Assembly: GCF_900094935.1 (NCBI RefSeq)
Contig: NZ_FMBA01000007.1
Coordinates: forward strand, 1-64,000
Length of the DNA: 64,000 nucleotides
DNA from: Gilliamella intestini
GTDB taxonomy: Bacteria; Pseudomonadota; Gammaproteobacteria; Enterobacterales; Orbaceae
Direction of reading: 5' to 3'
Part shown: one piece after another, positions 1 to 8,812 of the stretch
Numbering within the stretch: position 1 is the first letter of the stretch
How the letters are laid out: the number at the start of each line of letters is the position of its first letter
Notes under the pieces: model-generated
Seen by the model: the letters and a program-made list of their open reading frames with translations, nothing else
What the model was told of the DNA's origin: nothing
Databases searched by the model: none
Translations under genes and position numbers: made by a program

Positions 1-300
1 CATTCAGACCGCGGTAAAGAGTTTGATAATCGGTTATTAGCGGATTGTTTTAAGACATTTAATATCACGCATTCATTAAGCAAGAAAGGGTGTCCATATG
101 ACAATGCGGTAGCGGAAGCGACATTTAAAACAATTAAAACGGAATTTGTAAAAGGCCAACGTTTCAACTCAACGGCTGAGTTACAACGCGCTTTTTCGGC
201 TTATGCTTATTGGTATAATCATAAACGATTACATTCTTCGTTAGGCTACTTGCCTCCCGTTGAATTTAAAAAACACTTACCCCTTAATTTTTTTGTTTGA
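1..300 (+). pseudogene. IS3-family transposase (OrfB) C-terminal part, cut by the window start
   Basis: Reading frame 1 is open from the first base to a TGA at 298-300, giving about 99 residues of an rve-type integrase core. The second catalytic Asp is in HSDRG (residues 1-5) and the Glu in NAVAEATFK (residue 39). Their 35-residue separation is the DD35E spacing of IS3-family OrfB, and the YNHKRLHSSLGYLPPVEF tail is typical of that family. The gene begins outside the window, so its integrity cannot be judged. It would catalyse excision and insertion of its own element. The IS end should lie within the roughly 100 bases after the stop, but I could not fix the terminal repeat. Confidence 0.88.
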
Positions 301-403
301 AAATGTGTTGCCATTCCATCATTTGGCAGTTAACATATTTTATGAATTTTAACTTAAGACTAGTGATAAGTTGACAGGTTAAGTTTTGATAAAGCTTTTG
401 ACA

Positions 404-426
404 TAAAAAACCAGCTTTAAGCTGGT
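404..426 (-). terminator. Rho-independent terminator of the tRNA-Leu gene
   Basis: On the minus strand ACCAGC-TTAAA-GCTGGT forms a 6-bp stem followed by a run of T. It lies 14 bases past the 3' CCA of the tRNA-Leu gene, the position expected for its terminator. Confidence 0.8.
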
Positions 427-439
427 GTTCTTTGTGACT

Positions 440-526
440 TGGTGCCAGTGGTCGGACTCGAACCGACACGCTTTTAAGGGCGGCGGATTTTGAATCCGCT
501 GCGTCTACCAATTTCGCCACACTGGC
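440..526 (-). tRNA. tRNA-Leu (anticodon CAA)
   Basis: The minus strand folds into a class II tRNA: acceptor GCCAGTG/CACTGGC, D-arm with GGTAGACGC, anticodon stem GCGGA/TCCGC with loop TTCAAAA (anticodon CAA), a long variable arm, and T-loop GGTTCGAGTCC. The 3' CCA is encoded (440-442 on the plus strand). It decodes UUG. A TTGCAG-16-TATAAT promoter lies just upstream and a terminator just downstream, so it is a single-gene unit. Confidence 0.97.
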
Positions 527-555
527 ATTAAACGTGTAAATAATTAAACGTTAGC

Positions 556-583
556 ATTATACTAAGCTTTACAATATCTGCAA
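556..583 (-). promoter_or_regulatory. Promoter of tRNA-Leu(CAA)
   Basis: On the minus strand TTGCAG (583-578) is followed after 16 bases by a perfect TATAAT (561-556), about 30 bases before the tRNA 5' end. This is a sigma-70 type promoter. Confidence 0.7.
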
Positions 584-624
584 CAGGTATTATCGTAAAG
601 CGTTTTGGTTGCCTAAAAAATCAA

Positions 625-867
625 CTACCACCTGCGTTTCCAAGCAGGTAATTTTTTAAGGATTATATAAGCAGTTTGTTTAGCTACTGCATTATCAACA
701 TTGTGATTTTGAGCATATTGTAATGTAACTTCATGCCATTTTTCATCAAATGTTTTCATTGTGCCATCTTTATGAGCACAATGTTTACAATAGTTTTTAG
801 ACATATCGAGCAATGGATAATCAGCAATAGCAGTCATTGGCATGCCACATGCAATACACATTTTCAT
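625..867 (-). CDS. Small zinc-ribbon protein (Zn_ribbon_2-like)
   Basis: An 80-residue protein beginning MKMCIACGMPM, with CxxC at residues 4-7 and a second CKHC pair near 27-30 (YCKHC). The pattern CxxCGMPM...YCxxC...G matches the family of putative zinc-ribbon proteins annotated as Zn_ribbon_2. The middle FDEKWHEVTLQYAQ and the C-terminal KKLPAW are also usual in that family. The cysteines very probably hold one zinc ion. The biochemical role of the family is unknown. It is transcribed alone, with no clear operon partner. Confidence 0.75.
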   Translation of the reverse strand: MKMCIACGMPMTAIADYPLLDMSKNYCKHCAHKDGTMKTFDEKWHEVTLQYAQNHNVDNAVAKQTAYIILKKLPAWKRRW

Positions 868-985
868 ATTTTAAATTCCAATAATATTAAAAAAGGTGAC
901 TAAATAATTGCCATCTTTATATGTATAAAAATCCTACTCTGAGTTAAACAAGATTACAATATATATTAAAAATAGATAAATAGAT

Positions 986-1243
986 TTAGAAATTAAGATC
1001 GAATTGAGGTGTTACTGGATTTAAGTCTTGTTGTTGTCGTTGCTGTTTTGATAATAGATAACGGCGTTTTAATGCCCGTTGTTTACATAAACGCAAAACT
1101 TTTTGCTTTTGGCTATCACTCAAGGTTAACCAACTAAATCTTTCTTCTCTTGAGCGATAACAAGCAATACAATAGCCTTGTTTATCAGTTACACAAACTC
1201 GTTTACACGGGCTTGGAATATCAAAAAATTCAATCTGATCCAA
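986..1243 (-). CDS. DUF1289 family protein (YdhL-like)
   Basis: This 85-residue protein has the DUF1289 signature: SPCKRVCVTDKQGYCIACYRSREE, two Cys pairs (CxxxC and CxxC) in the first 30 residues, followed by the W-x-L-S-x-x-Q-K-x-x-V-L segment. The cysteines suggest a small metal-binding fold; the molecular role is not known. The Gln/Lys-rich tail after residue 60 is low complexity. It lies 36 bases after the hemA stop on the same strand and may be cotranscribed with it. Confidence 0.8.
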   Translation of the reverse strand: MDQIEFFDIPSPCKRVCVTDKQGYCIACYRSREERFSWLTLSDSQKQKVLRLCKQRALKRRYLLSKQQRQQQDLNPVTPQFDLNF

Positions 1244-1279
1244 TTTATTCCTCGTTTCCTAAGCAAAACGACATATTGA

Positions 1280-2551
1280 CTAATGTTCTTTTAATCCTAA
1301 CCCTTTGCTTAATACTTTAAAACAGTCATCACAATCATGTGTAGCTGCATGAAGTAATGTTTGAGTCGGTGCGTGGATTAATTTATTGGTTAAGCGATGT
1401 GAAAACTCAGCAAAAACATCGTCAATGTTAGCGCCCTGCCTGATGGCATTTAAGGCTTTTATTTGTAACTCACGTTTGATACTTTCTGCATTACTACGAT
1501 ACTGCTTAACATAAGCAACTGCATGTCTAGTCTTAAGCCAATCAATGAAAAGTTCAGCTTGTTCTTGAATAAGATATTGCGCTTCTTTAGCGGCAATAGC
1601 TCTTTGTTCTAAATTACTTTCAACCGTTTTTTGTAAGTCATCAATAGTATAAAGATGCACATTATTGAGTTGACTAACCTCTTCCTCGACATCGCGAGGA
1701 ACAGCTAAATCAATAAACAGCATTTTACGATGATTTCTAGCTCGTAAAGTGCGCTCAACCATGCCTTTACCTATAATAGGTAAAGGACTCGCTGTTGAGC
1801 TGATCACAATATCAACATCTTTAAGTCGATTAGCGATATCAGGTAATGAAATGATTTCTGCATCAATATCAACCGCAAGTTTTAATGCCTTTTCACGGGT
1901 TCGATTGGCAATAATAACTTGATTAAATCCATGCGGTTTTAAGTAACGTGAAATAAGCTCTATTGTTTCACCCGCGCCAACAAGCATAATATTTAAATTA
2001 GAGGTATCACTAAAAAGATGGCGAGCAACTAAACAAGCAGCATAAGCGACAGATGCTGTATTAGTGCCAATATTGGTTTCACTACGGACAATTTTCGCTA
2101 CATGAAATACTTTTTGAAATAGTTTTTTTAATTGAACAGATAAGCAATTTTGTTCTTGAGCAAAACTATATGCTTGCTTAACTTGCCCTAGAATTTGTGG
2201 CTCACCAATGATCATAGAATCTAAACCACTTGCTACCGACATCAAATGTTCAACAGCTTGTTGACCGTCATACCAATAAAATGAATCTCGGTATAGATCA
2301 ACATCAAGATGATGAAATTGTCCTAACCAACTTTCTACAGATTGTTTTAATCTTAGATAGTCAGTTTGATGCTCATAACTAAGATAAATTTCTGTTCTAT
2401 TGCAGGTAGACAAAATAACACACCCATCAACTAAAGGATGTTGGTATAAGCTGTATAGTGCTTTATCGACAATCTCATTAGGAAAAGCAAGCCTTTCCCT
2501 TAAAGCAACTGGCGCTGTTTTATGATTAACACCAAAAATTGTAATAGACAT
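1280..2551 (-). CDS. hemA: Glutamyl-tRNA reductase
   Basis: HemA reduces glutamyl-tRNA(Glu) with NADPH to glutamate-1-semialdehyde, the first step of tetrapyrrole (heme) synthesis by the C5 route. The 423 residues match the usual length. The N-terminal catalytic domain contains the active-site Cys50 in STCNRTEIY, and VASGLDSMIIGEPQILGQVK is the family signature. An NADP-binding segment (MLVGAGETIELISRYL) starts near residue 190, and a C-terminal dimerisation helix region follows. It diverges from lolB, the arrangement seen in enterobacteria, but prfA and prmC, which usually follow hemA, are absent here. A DUF1289 gene follows instead. Confidence 0.97.
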   Translation of the reverse strand: MSITIFGVNHKTAPVALRERLAFPNEIVDKALYSLYQHPLVDGCVILSTCNRTEIYLSYEHQTDYLRLKQSVESWLGQFHHLDVDLYRDSFYWYDGQQAVEHLMSVASGLDSMIIGEPQILGQVKQAYSFAQEQNCLSVQLKKLFQKVFHVAKIVRSETNIGTNTASVAYAACLVARHLFSDTSNLNIMLVGAGETIELISRYLKPHGFNQVIIANRTREKALKLAVDIDAEIISLPDIANRLKDVDIVISSTASPLPIIGKGMVERTLRARNHRKMLFIDLAVPRDVEEEVSQLNNVHLYTIDDLQKTVESNLEQRAIAAKEAQYLIQEQAELFIDWLKTRHAVAYVKQYRSNAESIKRELQIKALNAIRQGANIDDVFAEFSHRLTNKLIHAPTQTLLHAATHDCDDCFKVLSKGLGLKEH

Positions 2552-2717
2552 TGCATCACTTCTTTTTTGAAGGTTATTAGATATATTATTTTATTAACAG
2601 TTCTTAAACTTCCATATTATACATAAAAAACAGTAAAGGTTCTTTTTCTTATTCAGTAAATTATCAGTTATAATACTGCACTTATTGACACAAACACTAA
2701 CAACTAAGAGTTATTTT

Positions 2718-3338
2718 ATGTCTAAAATCAAATATATATTTGTTTTCATATTACCTTTACTTATCACCGCTTGCCAAATAACAAAATCTCAAAACAACAC
2801 TTCGATTGAACAGCAGTGGCAAATCCGCCAACAAAATCTAAAACAAATAAACACATTCCAAGTTAAAGGTAGTATAGCTTACATAAGTGATAAATCTCGT
2901 AATTATGGACGATTTTTAATAGCTCAACAATCAACTGATAACTACCAAGTTAAATTAACCTCCCCCATTGGTAGCAATATTTTAACATTAAACGCCGAAC
3001 CTAATTATGCCCAACTGGTTGATAAAGACGGTAGAAATTACCAAGATACCAATGTTGAAAATCTTATGAAAAAGATATCCAATGTAAATATTCCACTTAA
3101 TTCTTTGCATAATTGGTTAAAAGGATTTTCAGACAACATCAATACTGACAAGTTAGATAGTTCAGGAAGATTACTTTCAACTGTCTTTATACAAAATAAC
3201 AATAAATGGACATTAAAAATTCCAAGTTACTCTACTTATACTTATCAAAACAAAAAGATAGATTTACCTGCAACTATAGAGCTTACGCATGAGGACGAAG
3301 TTGTTCGCTTAAAAATTAGTGACTGGATTTTACGATAA
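2718..3338 (+). CDS. lolB: Outer-membrane lipoprotein insertion protein LolB
   Basis: LolB receives lipoproteins from LolA and inserts them into the outer membrane. I chose the ATG at 2718, giving 206 residues, because a TAAGAG Shine-Dalgarno stands at 2705-2710 and the protein then begins with a lipoprotein signal peptide ending in the lipobox LLITAC. An upstream in-frame start at 2685 would add 11 residues before the signal. The body has the FQVKGSIAYIS, SPIGSNILTL and LPATIELTHED segments of the LolB fold. It diverges from hemA and is followed 11 bases later by ispE, the conserved lolB-ispE pairing. Confidence 0.93.
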   Translation: MSKIKYIFVFILPLLITACQITKSQNNTSIEQQWQIRQQNLKQINTFQVKGSIAYISDKSRNYGRFLIAQQSTDNYQVKLTSPIGSNILTLNAEPNYAQLVDKDGRNYQDTNVENLMKKISNVNIPLNSLHNWLKGFSDNINTDKLDSSGRLLSTVFIQNNNKWTLKIPSYSTYTYQNKKIDLPATIELTHEDEVVRLKISDWILR

Positions 3339-3349
3339 AGGATAATAGT

Positions 3350-4183
3350 ATGAAACAGTGGTTATCACCTGCTAAATTAAATTTATTCCTTTATATCACT
3401 GGACGCCGTTCTGACAATTATCATAATTTGCAAACGTTATTTCAATTTATTGATTATTGCGACATCCTAATCTTTAATGTTCGTCAAGATAATAAAATTA
3501 ACTTATTAACCGATTTTACAAATGTACCCGTTAATAAAAACTTAATTGTTGTTGCTGCTGAACAATTGAAATCCTATACCAACCGTAATGATTTAGGTGT
3601 AGATATTACAATTGATAAAAAAATTCCTATGGGTGGTGGATTAGGAGGAGCCTCATCTAATGCTGCAACAGTATTAGTAGCACTTAATCAGCTATGGCAA
3701 CTTAATTTATCAACCGAAATACTAATGGATATAGGACGAAAAATTGGTGCCGATGTCCCTATTTTTATTTATGGTCATGCGGCTTTTGCCGAAGGAATTG
3801 GCGATCAATTTCACCCTGTAGATATTCCTGAATATTGGTATTTAGTCACTTGCCCTAATATTGAAATATCAACAGTCGAAATATTTAATGCTCCTGAGCT
3901 AACTCGCAATACGCCAGCTCAAAGCATTACTGATTTACTTTCATTGAAGTTTAACGAATTAAAAAATGATTGTGAGGAAGTAGTTAGGAAACGTTATCCG
4001 ACAATAGATAATATAATTACTTACCTTTCCCAATACGGTACAACTCGATTAACTGGCACAGGTGCATGTGTTTTTACACAGTGTGAATCAAAACAGCAAG
4101 CATTAGCTATTCAAAACAAACTTAACGCATTATCTATAAATAGTTTTGTAGCTAAATCGTTAAACAATTCGCCTTTATACTAA
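3350..4183 (+). CDS. ispE: 4-diphosphocytidyl-2-C-methyl-D-erythritol kinase
   Basis: IspE phosphorylates CDP-methylerythritol in the MEP isoprenoid pathway. The 277-residue protein is a GHMP kinase: N-terminal SPAKLNLFLYITGRR, the ATP-binding glycine loop PMGGGLGGASSNAAT near residue 92, and C-terminal TRLTGTGACVFTQ. It is cotranscribed with lolB. The usual next gene prs is missing; a strong terminator stands directly after the stop. Confidence 0.96.
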   Translation: MKQWLSPAKLNLFLYITGRRSDNYHNLQTLFQFIDYCDILIFNVRQDNKINLLTDFTNVPVNKNLIVVAAEQLKSYTNRNDLGVDITIDKKIPMGGGLGGASSNAATVLVALNQLWQLNLSTEILMDIGRKIGADVPIFIYGHAAFAEGIGDQFHPVDIPEYWYLVTCPNIEISTVEIFNAPELTRNTPAQSITDLLSLKFNELKNDCEEVVRKRYPTIDNIITYLSQYGTTRLTGTGACVFTQCESKQQALAIQNKLNALSINSFVAKSLNNSPLY

Positions 4184-4191
4184 ATTTAAAC

Positions 4192-4232
4192 AAAAGGTTA
4201 ACCAAAAAGTATCACTTATTGGTTAACCTTTT
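4192..4232 (+). terminator. Terminator after ispE
   Basis: AAAAGGTTAACC at 4192-4203 pairs perfectly with GGTTAACCTTTT at 4221-4232 across a 17-base loop, ending in a T run. The mirror A/T runs could make it work in both directions, but the opposing gene ends 68 bases further on. Confidence 0.85.
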
Positions 4233-4299
4233 TTATCCGTCAACTAGTTTGATATTTATTACAACTACGTTTTATCTGTAATTTGGTAAAAAACGCCTA

Positions 4300-4983
4300 T
4301 TAATGCCTATATCCCACTCCATGAATCGTTTTGATCAAAATAGGGGTTAATGGATCAATTTCGATTTGTTTGCGTAATTTCGAAATATGTTGATCGAGTG
4401 TTCGGCTGTTTGGCATATAATCATAGCCCCAAGCATAATCAAACAACATATCACGGGTAACCACGTTATTTTTATTTTTATAAAGACATTCTAGTATTTT
4501 GATTTCTCGTAACGAAAGCTCAATAGTTTGTTCCCTACGTTTAGCACATAACTCAATTGGATAAACCTGCAAATCACCAAAAACAAAAGAATCATCAACT
4601 TTTGGATTGGATTGTTGTGATTTTAAATAACGTTTAGCTATAGCTTTAATTCTTGCTCTTAGCTCATATACGCCAAATGGTTTACTCATATAATCATCAG
4701 CACCTAGTTCAAGCCCTATTACGCGGTCAATTTCTTCATCTTTTGCAGACAAAAATAAAATTGGTACATCATCATTGGTTTTACGGATTTCACGACAGAC
4801 GCTGTAACCATCAAGTTCCGGCATCATAATATCTAAAATAATAAAATCAGGGGGATTTTGCTTAAATAATTCTAGTGCAGCTTTACCATTAGATGCTTGA
4901 ATAATTGAATAGCCTTCTTGTTCTAAAAGATCGGTCATACCTTTACGGATATATAAATCATCTTCAGCAATTAAAATCTTCAT
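4300..4983 (-). CDS. OmpR-family response regulator of the VWA operon
   Basis: A 227-residue response regulator. The receiver domain has the acidic pair E7-D8-D9, phosphoacceptor Asp51 in ILDIMMPELDG and the Lys of MSKPF. The C-terminal winged helix (from about residue 130) carries the recognition region SRTLDQHISKLRKQI and ends HGVGYRH. It is the last gene of a three-gene unit and starts 2 bases after the kinase stop, so it is almost certainly its partner. Regulated genes cannot be read from the window; autoregulation of the operon is plausible. I do not assign a named system. Confidence 0.93.
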   Translation of the reverse strand: MKILIAEDDLYIRKGMTDLLEQEGYSIIQASNGKAALELFKQNPPDFIILDIMMPELDGYSVCREIRKTNDDVPILFLSAKDEEIDRVIGLELGADDYMSKPFGVYELRARIKAIAKRYLKSQQSNPKVDDSFVFGDLQVYPIELCAKRREQTIELSLREIKILECLYKNKNNVVTRDMLFDYAWGYDYMPNSRTLDQHISKLRKQIEIDPLTPILIKTIHGVGYRH

Positions 4984-4985
4984 TT

Positions 4986-6431
4986 TTACTCCATAATAAT
5001 TAACGAAAAGGCTACGCCAGGGTTTTCATTTACAACCTGAATGGTGCCATTCAATTGCTGTGCTAATTGGTTAGCTATGGTAAGTCCAATACCTGTACCA
5101 GCAACACCTTCTGTTATTGATGAATTGATACGATAAAATGGTTTAAAGATCTGCCTGATTAAATGACTCGGTATGCCGATACCATAATCTCGAACTGTAA
5201 TGATTGTTTGTTTGTCATTTTTATTGAGTAACAAATCAACTTTTTTACCTCTTGCAGCATATTTTTCGGCATTACTTAAAAAATTATTAACAATTTGTAA
5301 CACACTATCTTCATCGGTATTAATCATGCAATTTTTATCACAATTAATAATTAAATTAAGTTGCAAAGATTTCTTTGCTAACACAGGTTTAAAAGTAGTA
5401 TAAACTCGTTCAACTAGGTGTGTTAAATTGACTAGTTTAATATTCAGCTTGGCTGGCTTATTAAAATTAAGCACATTTTGTACTAATCTTATCAATCGCT
5501 TGCTTTCACTTGTTATTACCTCTAAATAATCTGAAATTGGCACGGGCTCATCTATCAGTTTTTCTTGTAATAGTTCAGCATAAAGTGTGATATTGGTTAA
5601 AGGTGTTTTAAACTCGTGTGAAACCTGACCAACAAAGCTAACTTGTTGTTTTGCTAATCGTAATGTTCGAGTATATTCACGATAGCAATACAAAACAATA
5701 AAACTAATAGCAATGATAAATAAACCAATAACCCCGCCACCAAGTAAATACAATACTAATAATTTAGGAGATTGATAATAATAAATTAATTTCCAACTCT
5801 GTAATGGATAATCTAGCGTAATAGTGATACTATCGGCCAATTGTTCACCATTAACATAAATCTGTTTATCGTGATCTAATAACATAAAATTATCGGCTAA
5901 CATTTGATCGTCAAATAAACAAATCACATTTAACGAAAAATTAATGGTTGAAAGCTCAAAACCAATTATCGTGTCTGATTCAATTACCCAATAAATAAGA
6001 TGATCATAGGATTGATACCAACCAAATTTAGGTTGAAATTGCTCAGATTGAGAATGATGATTAACTAAAATTGAACTATCGTATTCAATTGATTCAACAA
6101 TATTGCTCCATTGCAGATCGGTTTTATTGCTAAAATAAACAATTTTATTATGTTTGATCTTAAAGATATTTTTAATATCGGTTTGTGATGCTAAAAAAAC
6201 ATCAATATCAGTTTGATCGCTATGTAAAAACTGAGCCAAACTATTAAAATAAACAGCTCGTTGATTTAACAGCGATTCAATTGATGATTTTATATTCTTC
6301 ATTTGACTTTGTGCTAATAGCTTCTGATTAGTTTGGCGCATTAAGACCTCATGCTCAATAGTTCGCCAACCTAAATAGCTAAAAGCAACTATTAATATAA
6401 AAAAAGACAAAACCGCTGTTAATTTTTTCAT
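4986..6431 (-). CDS. Membrane histidine kinase of the VWA operon
   Basis: A 481-residue sensor kinase. A first membrane helix occupies about residues 5-22, followed by a periplasmic domain of roughly 200 residues with no recognised fold, and a second helix (LLGGGVIGLFIIAISFIVLY) near 230-250. There is no obvious HAMP domain. The HisKA box is QVSHEFKTPLTNITLY with the phosphorylated His. The ATPase domain has the N box (FLSNAEKYA), G1 (VRDYGIGIP) and G2 (GVAGTGIGLTIA). It sits between the VWA gene (3-base gap) and the regulator (2-base gap). The signal sensed is unknown; the adjacent secreted VWA protein is the obvious candidate for a co-sensor or a target. Confidence 0.93.
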   Translation of the reverse strand: MKKLTAVLSFFILIVAFSYLGWRTIEHEVLMRQTNQKLLAQSQMKNIKSSIESLLNQRAVYFNSLAQFLHSDQTDIDVFLASQTDIKNIFKIKHNKIVYFSNKTDLQWSNIVESIEYDSSILVNHHSQSEQFQPKFGWYQSYDHLIYWVIESDTIIGFELSTINFSLNVICLFDDQMLADNFMLLDHDKQIYVNGEQLADSITITLDYPLQSWKLIYYYQSPKLLVLYLLGGGVIGLFIIAISFIVLYCYREYTRTLRLAKQQVSFVGQVSHEFKTPLTNITLYAELLQEKLIDEPVPISDYLEVITSESKRLIRLVQNVLNFNKPAKLNIKLVNLTHLVERVYTTFKPVLAKKSLQLNLIINCDKNCMINTDEDSVLQIVNNFLSNAEKYAARGKKVDLLLNKNDKQTIITVRDYGIGIPSHLIRQIFKPFYRINSSITEGVAGTGIGLTIANQLAQQLNGTIQVVNENPGVAFSLIIME

Positions 6432-6434
6432 AAG

Positions 6435-7787
6435 TTATTTTTTTATCACACTTTTCATATTTTGCTTAGATTCATACTGTTTTTCAGTCACTTTTTTACG
6501 ATAAGTGTTCTCATCATCGGTAAGAATTGCATCAGCCATTATATTATTTTTATCCATTTGTTCTTTTAATCTACTACTTACTTCTGGCTCGCGTTCGCTT
6601 AACATATCTGCTCGATCTCTAAGCTTTTTACTATTTTCTTGCAATAACTGTCTTGCTTCTTCTAATTTACCTTCATTATAAAGTTTTAAAGCTTTTTCAT
6701 TTTCAAGTGCAACTTTTTGTATTTCTGATTCGGCAACGACTTCATGAACAATGGCTTTATTAACTACATCTTGATTATCAGTATAAGCAATTTTAACGAC
6801 TTGGGTTTCATTTTCGGTTTTATTTTCTAATAAATTATTATATTGCAAATCAATTTGGGCAAGTGTTTTATTTTGCCCAACTTTACCTTTTTCTGGGATA
6901 ACTTCTAGTAATAGGTATTTTTCTTGATTTGAATACAATTGATTCATTTTAACTATAACTTGATTATCTTTAATCACACCATCACGACCAAGTAAACGCA
7001 CAGGCTTAACACCGTCTTTCAAATGAATAGTAATAATTACATCTTGCGCAACAGCAGACATAACATCTTTAAATTCACGCACAAATACATTTTCAAGCTT
7101 TGCTGTATCATCAATAAATACATGATTACCATCACTATAACTTGCAATCGAGGACATTAACTGCTCATTATAATCACTACCAATACCTAACGTAGTAATA
7201 GCAATATTCTTTTTAGCCGCAATAATGGCTAACTCTGAAAGTTCGCCAACCGAAGATGGTCCAATGTTAGCTTGCCCATCAGATAACAAAATAATTCGAT
7301 TAACTTTATCTTTAGTTAGTTGCTTTTCAACTTGATTAATACCTTTACTTAAACCAGCAAATAATGCTGTACCGCCACCAGCAACAATGTGTTTATTAAT
7401 CAATCTTATAATTTTTTGTTTATTAGTAACTTTAGAAGATGGCACAATAACTTTAGCATCAGAATCATAAGCAACAATTGATAACATATCTTCATTATTA
7501 AGCATATTAACCGCAAGAATAGCCGCTTCTCTTGCTTTTTTAATACGGTCACCAGACATAGAACCAGAACGATCAATGACTAAAGCTAAATTAATCGGTA
7601 CACGCTTAGATGAGTCAAACTCAATTCCAGTTAACGACACTTTTAAATAATTCTTTTCTTCTGAGTTTTCTAAGATAATAGGCGATGCCAATTCTGAACG
7701 AACCTGTATTTGATTATTTGTTTTAGCATTCCCCAAAAAGCTCAAGGCAGAAATTCCAATAAAAATAAGTGATTTAATAAATTTCAT
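6435..7787 (-). CDS. Secreted von Willebrand factor A domain protein
   Basis: A 450-residue protein with a cleavable signal peptide (MKFIKSLIFIGISALSFLGNA). A VWA domain spans about residues 65-235 with a complete MIDAS metal site: DxSxS at D72-S74-S76, the Thr in GGGTALF, and the Asp in LLSDGQANIG. A beta-rich segment follows, then a charged helical C-terminal part (about 340-450) with a TPR-like ALKLYNEGKLEEARQLLQ. There is no lipobox, transmembrane helix or LPXTG motif, so it is probably periplasmic or exported. VWA domains bind protein ligands through a divalent cation. It is the first gene of the operon with the kinase and regulator. Confidence 0.88.
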   Translation of the reverse strand: MKFIKSLIFIGISALSFLGNAKTNNQIQVRSELASPIILENSEEKNYLKVSLTGIEFDSSKRVPINLALVIDRSGSMSGDRIKKAREAAILAVNMLNNEDMLSIVAYDSDAKVIVPSSKVTNKQKIIRLINKHIVAGGGTALFAGLSKGINQVEKQLTKDKVNRIILLSDGQANIGPSSVGELSELAIIAAKKNIAITTLGIGSDYNEQLMSSIASYSDGNHVFIDDTAKLENVFVREFKDVMSAVAQDVIITIHLKDGVKPVRLLGRDGVIKDNQVIVKMNQLYSNQEKYLLLEVIPEKGKVGQNKTLAQIDLQYNNLLENKTENETQVVKIAYTDNQDVVNKAIVHEVVAESEIQKVALENEKALKLYNEGKLEEARQLLQENSKKLRDRADMLSEREPEVSSRLKEQMDKNNIMADAILTDDENTYRKKVTEKQYESKQNMKSVIKK

Positions 7788-8002
7788 GTTATTTCCTTTT
7801 TTATATGAAGTTTATCCAATTATCTGCTTTTTACAAAATAAACTGTCTGAATATTGTATTTATTTGTAAAAAAATGTAAAAAACCAAGTCAAGGATTTTA
7901 ATTTATGCCGATATTGCTTTTTGTTTATTGCCATGCCAAATGGCGAAAGTATATAATAAAAAATTGTCCATTCTTATAGAAATGATATAGAGAACATTTA
8001 AT

Positions 8003-8554
8003 ATGACTCAATTACAAGAAAAACTTGCACTTATTAAAAATAGTATTATCACCATACCCGATTACCCTAAAAAAGGGATTCTATTTCGTGATATTACTAG
8101 CCTGCTTGAAGATCCTGTTGCATTTCGTACTTCGGTTGAGCTATTAATCGATCACTATAAAGATAAAAAAATAGATAAAGTGGTTGGCACCGAAGCGCGT
8201 GGGTTTATCTTTGCAGCTCCAATTGCATTAGCATTAAATATTGGTTTTGTACCAGTAAGAAAGCCCAATAAGTTACCGCGTCACGTATTTAAAGAAAAAT
8301 ATCAACTAGAATATGGCACTGACACGCTTGAAATTCACTCAGATGCTATCAAAGCGGGGGAACGCGTATTAATCATCGATGACTTATTGGCAACTGGCGG
8401 TACAGTTGCGGCAACAGCAAAATTGATTCAAAAAGCAGGCGGCATTGCCCAAGATGCAGCTTTTGTAATTAATTTACCCGCTTTAGAAGGTAAAACTAAA
8501 CTCACTAATATGGGCATTAATTGTTTTACATTAGTGGATTTTGATGGTGAATAA
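8003..8554 (+). CDS. apt: Adenine phosphoribosyltransferase
   Basis: Apt salvages adenine with PRPP to AMP in the cytoplasm. The protein is 183 residues, the enterobacterial length. It shows [18 protein letters not shown] at the N terminus, [16 protein letters not shown], and the PRPP-binding loop [13 protein letters not shown]. It stands alone; a short hairpin follows 27 bases after the stop. Confidence 0.97.
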   Translation: MTQLQEKLALIKNSIITIPDYPKKGILFRDITSLLEDPVAFRTSVELLIDHYKDKKIDKVVGTEARGFIFAAPIALALNIGFVPVRKPNKLPRHVFKEKYQLEYGTDTLEIHSDAIKAGERVLIIDDLLATGGTVAATAKLIQKAGGIAQDAAFVINLPALEGKTKLTNMGINCFTLVDFDGE

Positions 8555-8581
8555 CCTATCTATTTAAAACATATCTTTTTA

Positions 8582-8601
8582 AGGGTAATTTATATTACCC
8601 T
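8582..8601 (+). terminator. Possible apt terminator hairpin
   Basis: AGGGTAAT-TTAT-ATTACCCT is a perfect 8-bp stem with a 4-base loop just after apt. The following sequence (ATTTATATAA) is a poor U tract, so the call is tentative. Confidence 0.45.
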
Positions 8602-8812
8602 ATTTATATAACCTTTATCACTTCTATACCGCTGTACAACTATCAATGGGTAACCTACTTACAACATCCCAACAATTCAGAACAGCTATAATTCAAAGCA
8701 CTACACCACAAAACAAAATTGAATAAAAAATCAAATTTAAGCTTGATTTAGTTTGTTTAGTGAATTATTATTCAAAAATAAAGCATAATTATAAAACAAG
8801 GGTGGATTGAAA

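Noticed and set aside
284-520. Minus-strand frame of 78 residues (MAKLVDAADSKSAALKS)
   Set aside because: It is a read-through of the tRNA-Leu(CAA) gene; the peptide is a common artefact of that tRNA.
4300-7787. Proteobacterial sortase system (VWA target with dedicated two-component system)
   Set aside because: No sortase gene is nearby and the VWA protein has no LPXTG-type sorting signal, so the resemblance is only in gene types.
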